Source: CBDCTM01 sp965222005 (lineage in GTDB: Bacteria; Bacteroidota; Bacteroidia; Chitinophagales; Saprospiraceae). From it: 64,000 nucleotides of DNA. Location: positions 6,014,001 to 6,078,000 of the forward strand of contig OZ244935.1 of assembly GCA_965222005.1 (NCBI GenBank), given 5' to 3'. Position numbers and translations under genes: made by a program. The notes under the pieces are model-generated. The model ran no database searches, was not told the DNA's origin, and saw only the letters and a list, made by a program, of their open reading frames with translations. Position 1 is the stretch's first letter. The number at the start of each line of letters is the position of its first letter. Positions 52,783-61,866 of this stretch are shown one piece after another.

Positions 52783-53685
52783 TTGAAAACCTTGGCCTAT
52801 TTGTCTGTCCGTTGCCTGGTGGGTACATTCCGTTTCATACCCTTTTGGCTGCTTTACCTGCTTTCCGATTTGCTTCGGCTGGTACTGCAGTATATGGTAA
52901 GGTATCGGCATGAGGTGATCCGCCAAAACCTGCACAATGCTTTCCCCACGAAAAACGGCCATGAAATAAAAAAAATCACCAAGCACTATTATCGCAATCT
53001 GGCAGATGTCATCCTGGAGAGCATCAAAGGGCTAAGCCTCCGAGAGCAGGAGTTGCGCAATCGGTATTCCTATCGTAACTCATTTATTTTCAATGAGTTA
53101 TACCAAAATAAAAAAAATGCCATCTTGCTCGGCAGCCACATCGCCAATTGGGAGTGGGGGGTACTTTCCTTTCCGCTTTGGGTGGAACAGCAGGTGGTGG
53201 GTATTTACAAACCTCTGAGCAATCCGCTCACCGATGCCTTCCTCAACAAGCTGAGGTGCCGATGGGGCTTGCACCTTTATAGTATGACCAATATTGGACG
53301 CGCAGTGGTGCGGCAGCGGCAAAGCCCAGCCATATTTGTGCTCATCGCCGACCAAACTCCCTCAGATATTGGCAACGCCCATTGGCTGGACTTTCTCAAC
53401 CAACCGACGGCCTTCCTGCATGGCCCCGGCAAATTGGCTGAAAAAACAGGATTTTCTGTCTATTCCTTTGCTATTCAACGATTTAGGAGAGGTTTCTATG
53501 AGGTGTCTTTTAAAAAACTGGCCGATGAAACGGAAGCTTTATCAGCTGGAGAGATCACACAGCGATATGCGGCCGAGCTCGAAAGGCTGATCTGCCAAAA
53601 GCCGTCTGACTGGCTCTGGTCGCACCGCCGCTGGAAGCATCAGCCACCTACAAAACAGCCGCCAATCGCCAGCCCTGCTCAATAG
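52783..53685 (+). CDS. Lauroyl/myristoyl-type lipid A acyltransferase (LpxL/HtrB family)
   Basis: A 300-aa inner-membrane acyltransferase. The single N-terminal hydrophobic segment (FRFIPFWLLYLLSDLLRLVLQY, about 17-38) is followed by the catalytic HxxxxE motif in GSHIANWEW near residue 118. The family motif appears in the substrate region (ADQTPSDIGNAHWLDF). It would add a secondary acyl chain to lipid A. The start is a TTG at 52783, chosen because it includes the conserved N-terminus. Its last 38 bp overlap the tail of the convergent FadH-like gene. Confidence 0.88.
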   Translation: MKTLAYLSVRCLVGTFRFIPFWLLYLLSDLLRLVLQYMVRYRHEVIRQNLHNAFPTKNGHEIKKITKHYYRNLADVILESIKGLSLREQELRNRYSYRNSFIFNELYQNKKNAILLGSHIANWEWGVLSFPLWVEQQVVGIYKPLSNPLTDAFLNKLRCRWGLHLYSMTNIGRAVVRQRQSPAIFVLIADQTPSDIGNAHWLDFLNQPTAFLHGPGKLAEKTGFSVYSFAIQRFRRGFYEVSFKKLADETEALSAGEITQRYAAELERLICQKPSDWLWSHRRWKHQPPTKQPPIASPAQ

Positions 53686-55672
53686 CTCTCTTGGCATCCA
53701 ACTCGCGGGCTTCGGCAGCGCCGCCAATCAGATGAACGCTGTGCCCTTTGGCCAGCAGAGGTTCGTATAAGCTGCGCAGGGGCTCCTGCCCGGCGCAGAT
53801 GACTACATGTTCCACATCCAGTATCTGCAACTGGCCATCAATCACTAGGTGCAATCCTTTATCATCGATCTTCTCATATTGCACTCCGGATAGCATTTTG
53901 ACGCCTTTCTTTTTGAGGCTGCTACGGTGAATCCATCCTGTAGTTTTACCCAGCCGCGCTCCCAGCTTCCCTTTCGAACGCTGCAGCAGGTACACTTCAC
54001 GAGCGGAATCGGAAGGCGCCGCTTGTATCAATGCGCCTCTGCCTTGGTAAGCCATATCCACTCCCCATTCCTTCATGAAAGTGGGGGTATCGGTCAGGCT
54101 CTCTGGCGCTTCGTGAGTCAGAAACTCGGCTACATCAAAGCCAATACCTCCGGCACCTATGATAGCTACCCGCTTTCCCACTGCCTGGCGACCCTTCAGC
54201 ACATCCACATAAGAAAGTACATTGGGGTGGTCGATGCCGGGCAGTTGCAATTGGCGGGGCAGTACACCAGTGGCCAGCACGATTTCGTCAAATTCTTCTT
54301 TTTCCATAAAATCCACACTCACCTTTTTATTAAGATGCAACTGAACGCCCGTCCGTTCGATTTGCTTTTTATAGTATCTAAGCGTTTCCGCAAATTCTTC
54401 TTTACCCGGAATGCGCCTGGCCATATTGAACTGCCCCCCGATTCGGTCAGCAGCATCATACAAATGCACCCTATGACCCCGATCGGCTGCTACTGTAGCG
54501 CATGCCAGCCCGGCCGGCCCGGCTCCCACTACGGCCACTTTTTTAGCCGTTTTGGTGCGTTTTGGGTTGAGTATTGTTTCATGGCAGGCACGCGGATTGA
54601 CGAGGCAGGAGGCCGTTTTGTTTTTAAAAATGTGATCGAGGCAGGCCTGGTTGCAGGCGATGCAGGTATTGATCTGATCGCGGCGCCCTTGCCGGGCTTT
54701 AGCCACCAGCCCGGCATCGGCCAGGAAGGGGCGAGCCATCGAGATGAGGTCGGCATGGCCATCGGCCAATATCTGCTCTGCCGTTTCCGGCATATTGATA
54801 CGATTGGTGGTGATGAGCGGGATATTCACTTTCCCCATCAGCCTTTGGGTTACCCAGCTAAAGCCGCCGCGTGGCACCAGCGTAGCAATGGTAGGCACCC
54901 TGGCTTCGTGCCAGCCGATACCCGTATTGATGATATTGGCGCCGGCTTCTTCAATCTTTTTTGCCAGCGTTTCCACTTCTTCCCAGCTGCTGCCCTCCTC
55001 CACCAGATCGAGCATAGAAAGGCGGTAGATGATGATAAAATCATGCCCCACCCGTTCTCTCACTGCTCTGACGATCTCCAGGGGAAAGCGAATCCTGTTT
55101 TGATAGCTACCTCCCCATTCATCGGTTCTGTGGTTGGTTTTGGATACGATAAACTGATTGATCAGGTAGCCTTCGGAGCCCATGATCTCCACGCCATCAT
55201 AGCCGGCATGGCGGGCCAAATCTGCTGTGTGTACAAAGTCATTGATCGTGCGCCGGATACCTCTGCGGCTGAGTTTCCAGGGCTTGAAGGGGGAAATCGG
55301 GGACTTGATGGCAGAGGGAGCCACCGCCAGCGGATGATAGCCATAGCGACCGGCATGGAGGATTTGCATACATATTTTGCCGCCCTCGCCATGAACTGCT
55401 TGTGTAATAAGGGAGTGCTTTTGAGCATCGCGGCGAGTAGTCATTTTTGCAGAAAAAGGACTCACCCACCCTGCCCGGTTGGGGGCTATACCGCCGGTGA
55501 CGATCAATCCCACTTCGCCGCGGGTGCGCTCGGCATAGAAGGCGGCCATACGTTGGAAGCCATTTTTCGCTTCTTCCAGGCCGGTATGCATTGAGCCCAT
55601 CACTACCCGATTGCGGAGCGTAGTGAAGCCCAGATCGAGGGGCTGGAAGAGGTGTGGGTAAGGGTTGGTCAT
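53648..55672 (-). CDS. FadH-like NADH:flavin oxidoreductase (2,4-dienoyl-CoA reductase family)
   Basis: A 674-aa protein with the FadH layout (E. coli FadH has 672 aa). It has an old-yellow-enzyme TIM barrel (residues 1-340: NPYPHLFQPLDLGFTTLRNRV, then GSEGYLINQFIVSKTNHRTDEWGGSYQNR). Next come an iron-sulfur cysteine cluster (CIACNQACLDHIF...CLVNP), an FAD-binding Rossmann motif (VAVVGAGPAGLACATVA) and an NAD(P)H motif (RVAIIGAGGIGFDVAEFL). It would reduce unsaturated acyl-CoA or other electrophiles with NAD(P)H. The ATG at 55672 is 5 bp after the last efflux permease stop, so it is part of that operon. The 53648 end overlaps the lipid A acyltransferase gene. Confidence 0.92.
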   Translation of the reverse strand: MTNPYPHLFQPLDLGFTTLRNRVVMGSMHTGLEEAKNGFQRMAAFYAERTRGEVGLIVTGGIAPNRAGWVSPFSAKMTTRRDAQKHSLITQAVHGEGGKICMQILHAGRYGYHPLAVAPSAIKSPISPFKPWKLSRRGIRRTINDFVHTADLARHAGYDGVEIMGSEGYLINQFIVSKTNHRTDEWGGSYQNRIRFPLEIVRAVRERVGHDFIIIYRLSMLDLVEEGSSWEEVETLAKKIEEAGANIINTGIGWHEARVPTIATLVPRGGFSWVTQRLMGKVNIPLITTNRINMPETAEQILADGHADLISMARPFLADAGLVAKARQGRRDQINTCIACNQACLDHIFKNKTASCLVNPRACHETILNPKRTKTAKKVAVVGAGPAGLACATVAADRGHRVHLYDAADRIGGQFNMARRIPGKEEFAETLRYYKKQIERTGVQLHLNKKVSVDFMEKEEFDEIVLATGVLPRQLQLPGIDHPNVLSYVDVLKGRQAVGKRVAIIGAGGIGFDVAEFLTHEAPESLTDTPTFMKEWGVDMAYQGRGALIQAAPSDSAREVYLLQRSKGKLGARLGKTTGWIHRSSLKKKGVKMLSGVQYEKIDDKGLHLVIDGQLQILDVEHVVICAGQEPLRSLYEPLLAKGHSVHLIGGAAEARELDAKRAIEQGWRLAAVL

Positions 55673-55676
55673 ATTC

Positions 55677-56804
55677 TTAGGATACTTTTCGATAGCTCCA
55701 AACTGCAAATATATTGAATACCACAGCGAGAATAGCGGTTATTTTAAAATTGTAGGCCACATCCCAAAAGTCCGATCCTTTGAGCAGCACGGATCGCATC
55801 ACGTTGACGAAATGCGCAATAGGATTGGGGATAGCAAGATACTGGGCCCATTGCGGCATACTTTCAATGGGCGTGAACAAGCCGCTCATCAGGACAAAAA
55901 TGATCACGAAGAAAAAGGTGGTAAACATGGCCTGCTGTTGGGTATCGGAAATATTGGAGATGAACAGGCCCAAACCGAGGATGGCTGAGATATTGAGTAC
56001 ACAATACCCGAATACTATGGATAGATCACCACGAATGGGCACGTCAAATATGAGCTTCCCCGCGGTGAGCCCGACTGTGAGCAATAGGAGGCCGATAAGG
56101 AGGAATAGGATCATTTTTCCAAGAATGAACTGCCATTTTTTAATAGGAGTAACGTTGATTTGTTCGATGGTGCCAATTTCTCTTTCCCGCACAATATTCA
56201 TCGCTGTCAACAACATAACGAGGATCGTTACCAGTTCGCCCATGATGCCCGGAACCATAAAATATTTGTAATTCAAATCCTCATTGTACCAATACGCATT
56301 TTCAACTTCAATACGCGGGGAAGGAGTTATTTTTTGTACTACAAGATGCGGTGCAGCCTCCTGCCTGATTTCCTGATTAAAGGACTGAATAATGGACGAA
56401 AGATAGGCCGCCCCCACGATGGCCTGCTGCCCGTTGATGGCATTGATGAGAAGCTGTAGCTCTGCGGCGCTGTTTTTATAAAAATCCTTTTCGAAATCCG
56501 GAGGAATGCTAAGGACGATATCCACACTGCCATCCTGCATCAAAGCATCCGCCTGGCGGGCAGAAGCAGGCAGATCGATCAACAAAAACCTGTCCGAAAC
56601 CCTTATCTTTTCTATCAGCAATCTGGCAAAGGAAGAGTGGTTTTGGTCAACAATGGCAAGTTTTACATTTTTCACTTCGTTGTCGGCCGCAAAAGACAGT
56701 ACGATCAATTGAACAATCGGGACGATGGTCATCAGGGGTAGTATCGCCTTGTTGCGCAATATCTGGATAAACTCCTTTTGGACAATGTATAGGAGGCGAT
56801 TCAT
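55677..56804 (-). CDS. ABC-2 type export permease (second in operon)
   Basis: A 375-aa protein with an N-terminal membrane segment (residues 20-40), a large extracytoplasmic domain and five C-terminal segments, ending like YhhJ/YbhR permeases. It carries the recognisable ABC-2 stretches VREREIGTIEQINVTPI and FTPIESMPQWAQYLAIPNPIAHF. An AAGGAGA ribosome-binding sequence lies just before the start, unusual for Bacteroidota. It probably pairs with the permease encoded 7 bp upstream to form the channel of the exporter. Confidence 0.93.
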   Translation of the reverse strand: MNRLLYIVQKEFIQILRNKAILPLMTIVPIVQLIVLSFAADNEVKNVKLAIVDQNHSSFARLLIEKIRVSDRFLLIDLPASARQADALMQDGSVDIVLSIPPDFEKDFYKNSAAELQLLINAINGQQAIVGAAYLSSIIQSFNQEIRQEAAPHLVVQKITPSPRIEVENAYWYNEDLNYKYFMVPGIMGELVTILVMLLTAMNIVREREIGTIEQINVTPIKKWQFILGKMILFLLIGLLLLTVGLTAGKLIFDVPIRGDLSIVFGYCVLNISAILGLGLFISNISDTQQQAMFTTFFFVIIFVLMSGLFTPIESMPQWAQYLAIPNPIAHFVNVMRSVLLKGSDFWDVAYNFKITAILAVVFNIFAVWSYRKVS

Positions 56805-56811
56805 ATTCTCC

Positions 56812-57921
56812 TTATTTATAGATAACTTTAAAGTTCTTCCAGGCAGCTATCAGCAGTACTCCTCCCATAGCTAGCAGCACCAAAGTGGGCTGCACAATGG
56901 ATTCCCAGCCAACGCCTTTGAGCATGATGGCTTTTTCGATGACGATAAAGTATTTGGCCGGAATAATGCGCGAAATATATTGCAGCAGTACAGGCATGCT
57001 CTCAATGGGAAAAATAAAACCCGACAGCAACATCGTGGGCAGTAGCAGCGCAAACATTGACATGATCATGGCCATCTGCTGCGTTCGGGCCCGGGTAGAG
57101 ATGAGCACGCCCAGCGCCAGTGCCACCACTAAGTACAGCAGGCACAGCAGCAGCAGCAGAGGAAGGCTGCCGAGTATGGGCACTTCAAAAATATAGTAGC
57201 CCATAGCAAAAACAACCAGTGCACTGATAAATGATAGTATCGTATAAGGCGTCACCTTTCCCAGTATGATCAGCAAAGGCCACAAAGGAGACACCAGCAG
57301 TAGGTCCATCGTACCATTTTCTTTTTCTCTGGCAATAGTAAGGGAAGTCATCATGGCACAGATCAGCATCAGGATGAGCGCAACCACGCCCGGCACAAAG
57401 GTATATGCACCTACGAGGCCGGGATTATAAAGCATCCTATTGGCGATGTGGATCTGATAAGTACCTGCCTCCTTTGGAGATTGATCCTTTTGGAAGGTCG
57501 CGATCATCCGCGAGGCATAGCTGGTCAGGGTAGTGGCATAATTGGGCTCGGTGGCATCGGTAATGATCTGGACAGCTGCAGTGTTCTCTTTGTAGAATTG
57601 GTAGCTAAACTGAGCTGGGATAATCAACCCGATCTTCACTTCGCCCGATTTGAAAGCCGCCTCCATCTGCTCCATATTTTCAGGCATTGCTACCAGGCTG
57701 AAATGTCCGGAGGAGGTGACATGCTCCACCAATGCGGTGCTCAATTCGTCCTTTGCCTCATCAAATACTGCTATCGAAGCTCCCCTAAATTCATTGGATA
57801 TCGTATAGCCAAATATCAATACCAAAGCAATCGGCATCCCAAAGAGAATGACCAGCGTCCTGGTATCTCGCAGGATGTGGAGCATTTCTTTTTTTACGAA
57901 TGCAAAAAATATCCTGATCAT
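56812..57921 (-). CDS. ABC-2 type export permease (first in operon)
   Basis: A 369-aa paralogue of the next gene, with one N-terminal segment (LVILFGMPIALVLIFGYTI), a long extracytoplasmic loop and five C-terminal segments, including AREKENGTMDLLLVSPLWP and IFPIESMPVLLQYISRIIPAKYF. The start codon overlaps the second ATPase stop by 4 bp (57918-57921), so translation is coupled. The two permeases resemble YbhS and YbhR of E. coli. Confidence 0.93.
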   Translation of the reverse strand: MIRIFFAFVKKEMLHILRDTRTLVILFGMPIALVLIFGYTISNEFRGASIAVFDEAKDELSTALVEHVTSSGHFSLVAMPENMEQMEAAFKSGEVKIGLIIPAQFSYQFYKENTAAVQIITDATEPNYATTLTSYASRMIATFQKDQSPKEAGTYQIHIANRMLYNPGLVGAYTFVPGVVALILMLICAMMTSLTIAREKENGTMDLLLVSPLWPLLIILGKVTPYTILSFISALVVFAMGYYIFEVPILGSLPLLLLLCLLYLVVALALGVLISTRARTQQMAMIMSMFALLLPTMLLSGFIFPIESMPVLLQYISRIIPAKYFIVIEKAIMLKGVGWESIVQPTLVLLAMGGVLLIAAWKNFKVIYK

Positions 57922-58661
57922 CCTTCTGTGTTTGTTCTAACCAGCTTCACAAAAACATCATCAATGGTTTTTGAGGCGTACTGATTTTTCAAGGCCCTCG
58001 GTGTGCCCATTGCTTCAATCCTGCCATCTACCATGATGCTTATTCGGTTGCAATATTCAGCTTCATCCATGTAGTGCGTAGTCACAAACAGGGTCGTCCC
58101 CCGGCTGGCCGCCTCGTAGATCATCTCCCAAAACTGCCTCCGTGTAGCGGGGTCCACGCCGCCGGTCGGCTCATCCAGAAAAATGATTTTGGGATCGTGA
58201 ACACTGGAGACTGCGAAGGCAAGGCGCTGCTTCCAGCCCAACGGCAGGGCGGCAACTACCTTGCTGGCATTATTTCCCAAATCAAGGCTCTCTATAATGG
58301 CCTCGCTCTTTTGCCGGATCTGCTTTCGGGAAAGCCCGTACACACCTCCATAAAAGCGAATGTTCTGACGGACAGTGAGGTCTTCGTAAAGGCTGAATTT
58401 CTGGCTCATATATCCGATATTTTCCTTGATCTGCTCCGTCTGCCTGTACACATCATATCCGGCAACTTTTGCATTCCCGCTTGTAGGCCGACTCAAGCCG
58501 ATGAGCATTTTGATGGCAGTAGTTTTGCCGGCACCGTTGGCTCCCAAAAATCCAAATATCTCGCCTTCATGCACCTCAAAAGTTATAGCATCAACGGCTG
58601 TAAAGTTGCCAAAACGTTTGGTCAGCTCAGTAGCTTCTATGACGATGCGGTTGCCCATCAA
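57918..58661 (-). CDS. ABC transporter ATPase (second in operon)
   Basis: A 247-aa ATPase with Walker A GFLGANGAGKTTAIKMLIG near residue 38, signature-like region LPLGWKQRLAFAVSS near 140 (the LSGGQ motif is replaced, as in the second half of YbhF), Walker B KIIFLDEPTGGVD near 160 and the switch histidine in TLFVTTHYMDEAEYC. It overlaps both neighbours by 4 bp. In E. coli YbhF the two ATPases are fused; here they are separate. Confidence 0.94.
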   Translation of the reverse strand: MMGNRIVIEATELTKRFGNFTAVDAITFEVHEGEIFGFLGANGAGKTTAIKMLIGLSRPTSGNAKVAGYDVYRQTEQIKENIGYMSQKFSLYEDLTVRQNIRFYGGVYGLSRKQIRQKSEAIIESLDLGNNASKVVAALPLGWKQRLAFAVSSVHDPKIIFLDEPTGGVDPATRRQFWEMIYEAASRGTTLFVTTHYMDEAEYCNRISIMVDGRIEAMGTPRALKNQYASKTIDDVFVKLVRTNTEG

Positions 58662-59569
58662 TAGTCGGTTTTCATCAAATCCAAAAAGACGTCCTCGACG
58701 CTTGCTTTTGTTGCTTTTATTTCAAGCCCGGTATGCCCTTTGGCCTGCAAAAAACGAATGACATCCTGCCCGTCAATCTTTTTAACAGTCGTCAAATGCA
58801 GGTATTCACCAAAAGGCTCGACCCTTTCGGTATGCAGAAAGGTTCTCAAATCTTTCAACAGGCCATAAGGATCGTCAGAACGTACTGCATACAACGGCTT
58901 TTTATAGCTATTCATAATCTGTCGGGGCCTGTCAATACGCATGAGGTGGCCCGTCTGAATAAGGGCGATCCTCTCACAAAGCGAAGCTTCGTCCATATAA
59001 GGGGTGCTGACCAAAATGGTAATGCCCTGCTGGTTGAGCCTTTTGAGCATCTCCCAAAATTCTGCCCTGCTCACTGCATCGACGCCAGTGGTGGGCTCGT
59101 CCAAAAACAGGACTTTGGGTTCGTGGATCAGGGCACAGCACAGCGCCAGCTTTTGCTTCATTCCGCCCGAAAGTTTTCCCGCCCGCCTCTTGCTGAAAGG
59201 CTCAAGCTGGCTATAAATATCTTCTATCAGATGGTAGTTTTTCCGAATACTGGTTTTGAATATGGTAGCAAAAAAACTCAGATTTTCTTCGACCGACAGA
59301 TCCTGATACAAAGAAAACTTGCCCGGCATATAACCAATGATCTTTCTGATCTTTTTGTAGTCCTTTACCGTATGAAAACCTTCCACCAAAGCCTGGCCTT
59401 CATCCGGGATCAGCAGAGAAGTCAGAATTTTGAAGAGCGTGGTTTTGCCGGCTCCGTCAGGGCCGATGAGCCCGAAAAGCTCTCCTTTGGCCACCTCAAA
59501 GCTAATGGAATCCAGGGCTTTTTCTGCGCCATACCATTTGCTGATGTTTTCTACGCGAATTGCCGTCAT
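58658..59569 (-). CDS. ABC transporter ATPase (first in operon)
   Basis: A 303-aa ATPase with Walker A GLIGPDGAGKTTLFKILTSL near residue 36, a canonical signature KLSGGMKQKLALCCALIHEP near 135, Walker B VLFLDEPTTGVD, and the switch region TILVSTPYMDEASLCERI (histidine replaced by proline). The C-terminal 80 residues form the extra domain typical of drug-export ATPases. It overlaps the HlyD gene and the next ATPase by 4 bp each. Confidence 0.94.
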   Translation of the reverse strand: MTAIRVENISKWYGAEKALDSISFEVAKGELFGLIGPDGAGKTTLFKILTSLLIPDEGQALVEGFHTVKDYKKIRKIIGYMPGKFSLYQDLSVEENLSFFATIFKTSIRKNYHLIEDIYSQLEPFSKRRAGKLSGGMKQKLALCCALIHEPKVLFLDEPTTGVDAVSRAEFWEMLKRLNQQGITILVSTPYMDEASLCERIALIQTGHLMRIDRPRQIMNSYKKPLYAVRSDDPYGLLKDLRTFLHTERVEPFGEYLHLTTVKKIDGQDVIRFLQAKGHTGLEIKATKASVEDVFLDLMKTDY

Positions 59570-60492
59570 TGCCTATCGTGCTTTTCCTTCCGGCCAGCGC
59601 CGAAATTGACTTCAGCGGGCATTCCTATCTTTAGTATCCCGTCAGGATTGGGAACCCGAGCCTTTACGGCATACACCAGGTTGACCCTGTCTTTTTTGGT
59701 TTGAATGGTCTTTGGAGTAAACTCAGCCTTGTCGGATATCCAGCTGATATGTCCCTGCCATTCGGTATAGCCCTCAGCGCCCTTGTCGGTGAGCACCTGC
59801 ACGGGCTGACCCGTTTTGAGCTGCTGCAACTGAATGGCATCCACATAAAACCTCAGCGTCATAGTATCCAGTTGGCCGATCCGATAGAGTGGGCTTCCGA
59901 TTCTTACTATTTCGTGCGCTTCGGCGAGTTTGGTGAGGACGGTACCCGAAATGAGGTTTCTAACATACGATTTCCTGATCTGTTCGTTGAGTACCGCAAT
60001 TTGAGCGACTAAGGGTTCTTTCTCAGCCAGTATGGCCGAATTGGCCGTCCGGGTTGTTGCCCTGATTGCCGCGATCTGCTTTTCGACCACTTCAATCTGC
60101 CCGTTCAGATCATCTAGTTGCTTGGTGGTAGCCGCTTTTTTTTCTACCAATCGTTTCACCCGGTCCCGCTCTCTGGTCAGGTTGGCTTTTTGGTTTTGCA
60201 GCACTTCAATATCCGCCAAGGTATTGCGCAGCTTTTTGGGTAGCGTATTGATGCCTGCCTTTATTTGCTGGACCTGCAAATGTAGCTGAGTGGTATCCAC
60301 AATCCCTACCAGGGCACCTGCTTTGAGGCTTTGACCCTCCTCAAGATGCAGGAACACTAAGCGGCCATTAGCCTCCGCACTTACAGTAGTAATGGTAGCT
60401 TCGAAATTGCCATAGGCATCAGAAATCTTTATTTTTTCCCTGCAGGAAGGCAGGATGCTTATTGTAAAAATGAAGAGTAGTATCCTTTTCAT
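59566..60492 (-). CDS. HlyD-family membrane fusion lipoprotein
   Basis: A 308-aa periplasmic adaptor with a lipoprotein signal (LFIFTISILPSC, lipobox cysteine near residue 17), a biotinyl-lipoyl-like hairpin (VSAEANGRLVFLHLEEGQSLKAGALVGIV), a long alpha-hairpin coiled coil (70-190) and a beta-barrel domain (200-290). It would connect the inner-membrane ABC exporter to TolC, like YbhG. It lies directly downstream of tolC (42 bp). Confidence 0.93.
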   Translation of the reverse strand: MKRILLFIFTISILPSCREKIKISDAYGNFEATITTVSAEANGRLVFLHLEEGQSLKAGALVGIVDTTQLHLQVQQIKAGINTLPKKLRNTLADIEVLQNQKANLTRERDRVKRLVEKKAATTKQLDDLNGQIEVVEKQIAAIRATTRTANSAILAEKEPLVAQIAVLNEQIRKSYVRNLISGTVLTKLAEAHEIVRIGSPLYRIGQLDTMTLRFYVDAIQLQQLKTGQPVQVLTDKGAEGYTEWQGHISWISDKAEFTPKTIQTKKDRVNLVYAVKARVPNPDGILKIGMPAEVNFGAGRKEKHDRQ

Positions 60493-60534
60493 TGTCCAAT
60501 AATTTTATGAAGTTGTTTGAAAAGCACTTCTATC

Positions 60535-61845
60535 CTAATTCTCAGATTGATGCCCTCCCCTTTCGTTCCAAAACTCGAGCTGGATTTTCAAAAGTTCGGT
60601 TTGGTGAATGAGGATGTTTTGCCTTGCCGCCAATTCTGCATTGACCTGGGTAATGTAATCAGCAGAGGTGATGACCCCTTCGTCCAACTGGACAGTGAGC
60701 TGCTCAAGTATGGAGCGCTGGAGAACCGCTATTTCTTTATCACTTTCCAGTTGAGCTTGCAGGCGCTTTACTGCGGCCAAATAACCGGCCTTCCGGTTTT
60801 CGAGATTGAACTCAAAGGCAGCTTGCTCATTTTGCAGCATCTCTGCCTTCAAGCGGAGCATCTCTTTATCCGTTTTGTCTCTTCCCCAATCGGTAATTTT
60901 CCAGCTAAATTGCAAACCGGCCACCCCATAGGGGGCCGTACTTTTGTCCAGAAAATTAAGGGGGTTGGGGTATCCGACGCCGGCCTGTGCGAAGGCATTG
61001 AGGCGGGCTTTGCGCCGGGCATCAATGAGGCCGGTATTGGCCAAAAGGGCGGACTGGCGAAGCTGAAATAGTTTCTGCTCCTTTCGTTTGATTTCAGGTA
61101 TTTGAAGCGGATCGGCAAATGCCGGAAATTCAAGCCTCACGCTATCCGTCAGCTCTTTTCCCAGCAATTCGGACAAGGTTGCTATGGCCCCTGCCAGTTG
61201 ATGATCAGCATTGTTTTTCCGCGCTTGTACTTCGAGTTCTTTTACAGTGATTTTAGTCAATTCACTTTCCAGCAAAACCCCTTCTTCCACCCCTGCCGCC
61301 ACCTGCTGCTTCCTCGCCCGCAAGTCGTCAATGGAGATATCAAAAAGGCGGGCCTGGGCTCGCAAAGCAGCTACGCCCAGGAAGAGCTGGTTCAGGCTTT
61401 GCCGCAGTGCATACCGATCGACCTCGATCTTTTGCAAGTCGGCTTTTAGTTGTTCCGCTTTTTGGTTTTTCCGGGCTTCGCGAAGGCCGCCGTCCAGAAT
61501 ATTGTACTGCGCCTCGACGTAGGTTCTTGCTGAATATAAGGGCAGATCAATTTCAAAGGGCAGCATGACGCCATCGGGTACCTCCAGTTTTGCGTTTTGC
61601 GACTGCAATCTGCCATCCGCCTTGAGGTATAGCTCCGGCAGCCGGCTTTTGTCGAGTTGGTCCAATTCTTTTTGATGTACCCGTTCTAAAACCCCACTGT
61701 TGTGCAAGGCAGGATACCTGCTTTCGAGGAGTCGGTAAGCTGTAGAGAGGGATAATTCGCTCAGCGCACTTTGGCCCAGGCCAGGCTGCGATGCCATAAC
61801 TAGAACAAAAATGAGGGTTTGGATTTTATTACGTATGCTGTTCAT
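60535..61845 (-). CDS. TolC-family outer-membrane efflux protein
   Basis: A 436-aa protein with signal peptide (TLIFVLVMASQPGLGQ) and two TolC-type repeats of long helices, for example NQLFLGVAALRAQARLFDISIDDLRARKQQV near 145 and FAQAGVGYPNPLNFLDK near 300. It would form the outer-membrane duct for the exporter. It is 21 bp downstream of the TetR gene, so the whole set TetR-TolC-HlyD-ABC forms one operon. Confidence 0.93.
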   Translation of the reverse strand: MNSIRNKIQTLIFVLVMASQPGLGQSALSELSLSTAYRLLESRYPALHNSGVLERVHQKELDQLDKSRLPELYLKADGRLQSQNAKLEVPDGVMLPFEIDLPLYSARTYVEAQYNILDGGLREARKNQKAEQLKADLQKIEVDRYALRQSLNQLFLGVAALRAQARLFDISIDDLRARKQQVAAGVEEGVLLESELTKITVKELEVQARKNNADHQLAGAIATLSELLGKELTDSVRLEFPAFADPLQIPEIKRKEQKLFQLRQSALLANTGLIDARRKARLNAFAQAGVGYPNPLNFLDKSTAPYGVAGLQFSWKITDWGRDKTDKEMLRLKAEMLQNEQAAFEFNLENRKAGYLAAVKRLQAQLESDKEIAVLQRSILEQLTVQLDEGVITSADYITQVNAELAARQNILIHQTELLKIQLEFWNERGGHQSEN

Positions 61846-61866
61846 ATCAAAAAAGGATGAAAAAAA

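Noticed and set aside
53927..55594. A 555-codon plus-strand frame opposite the FadH-like gene
   Set aside because: The minus-strand frame has all motifs of a known family over its full length; the antisense frame has a random composition (many Cys, His and Ser) and no domains.
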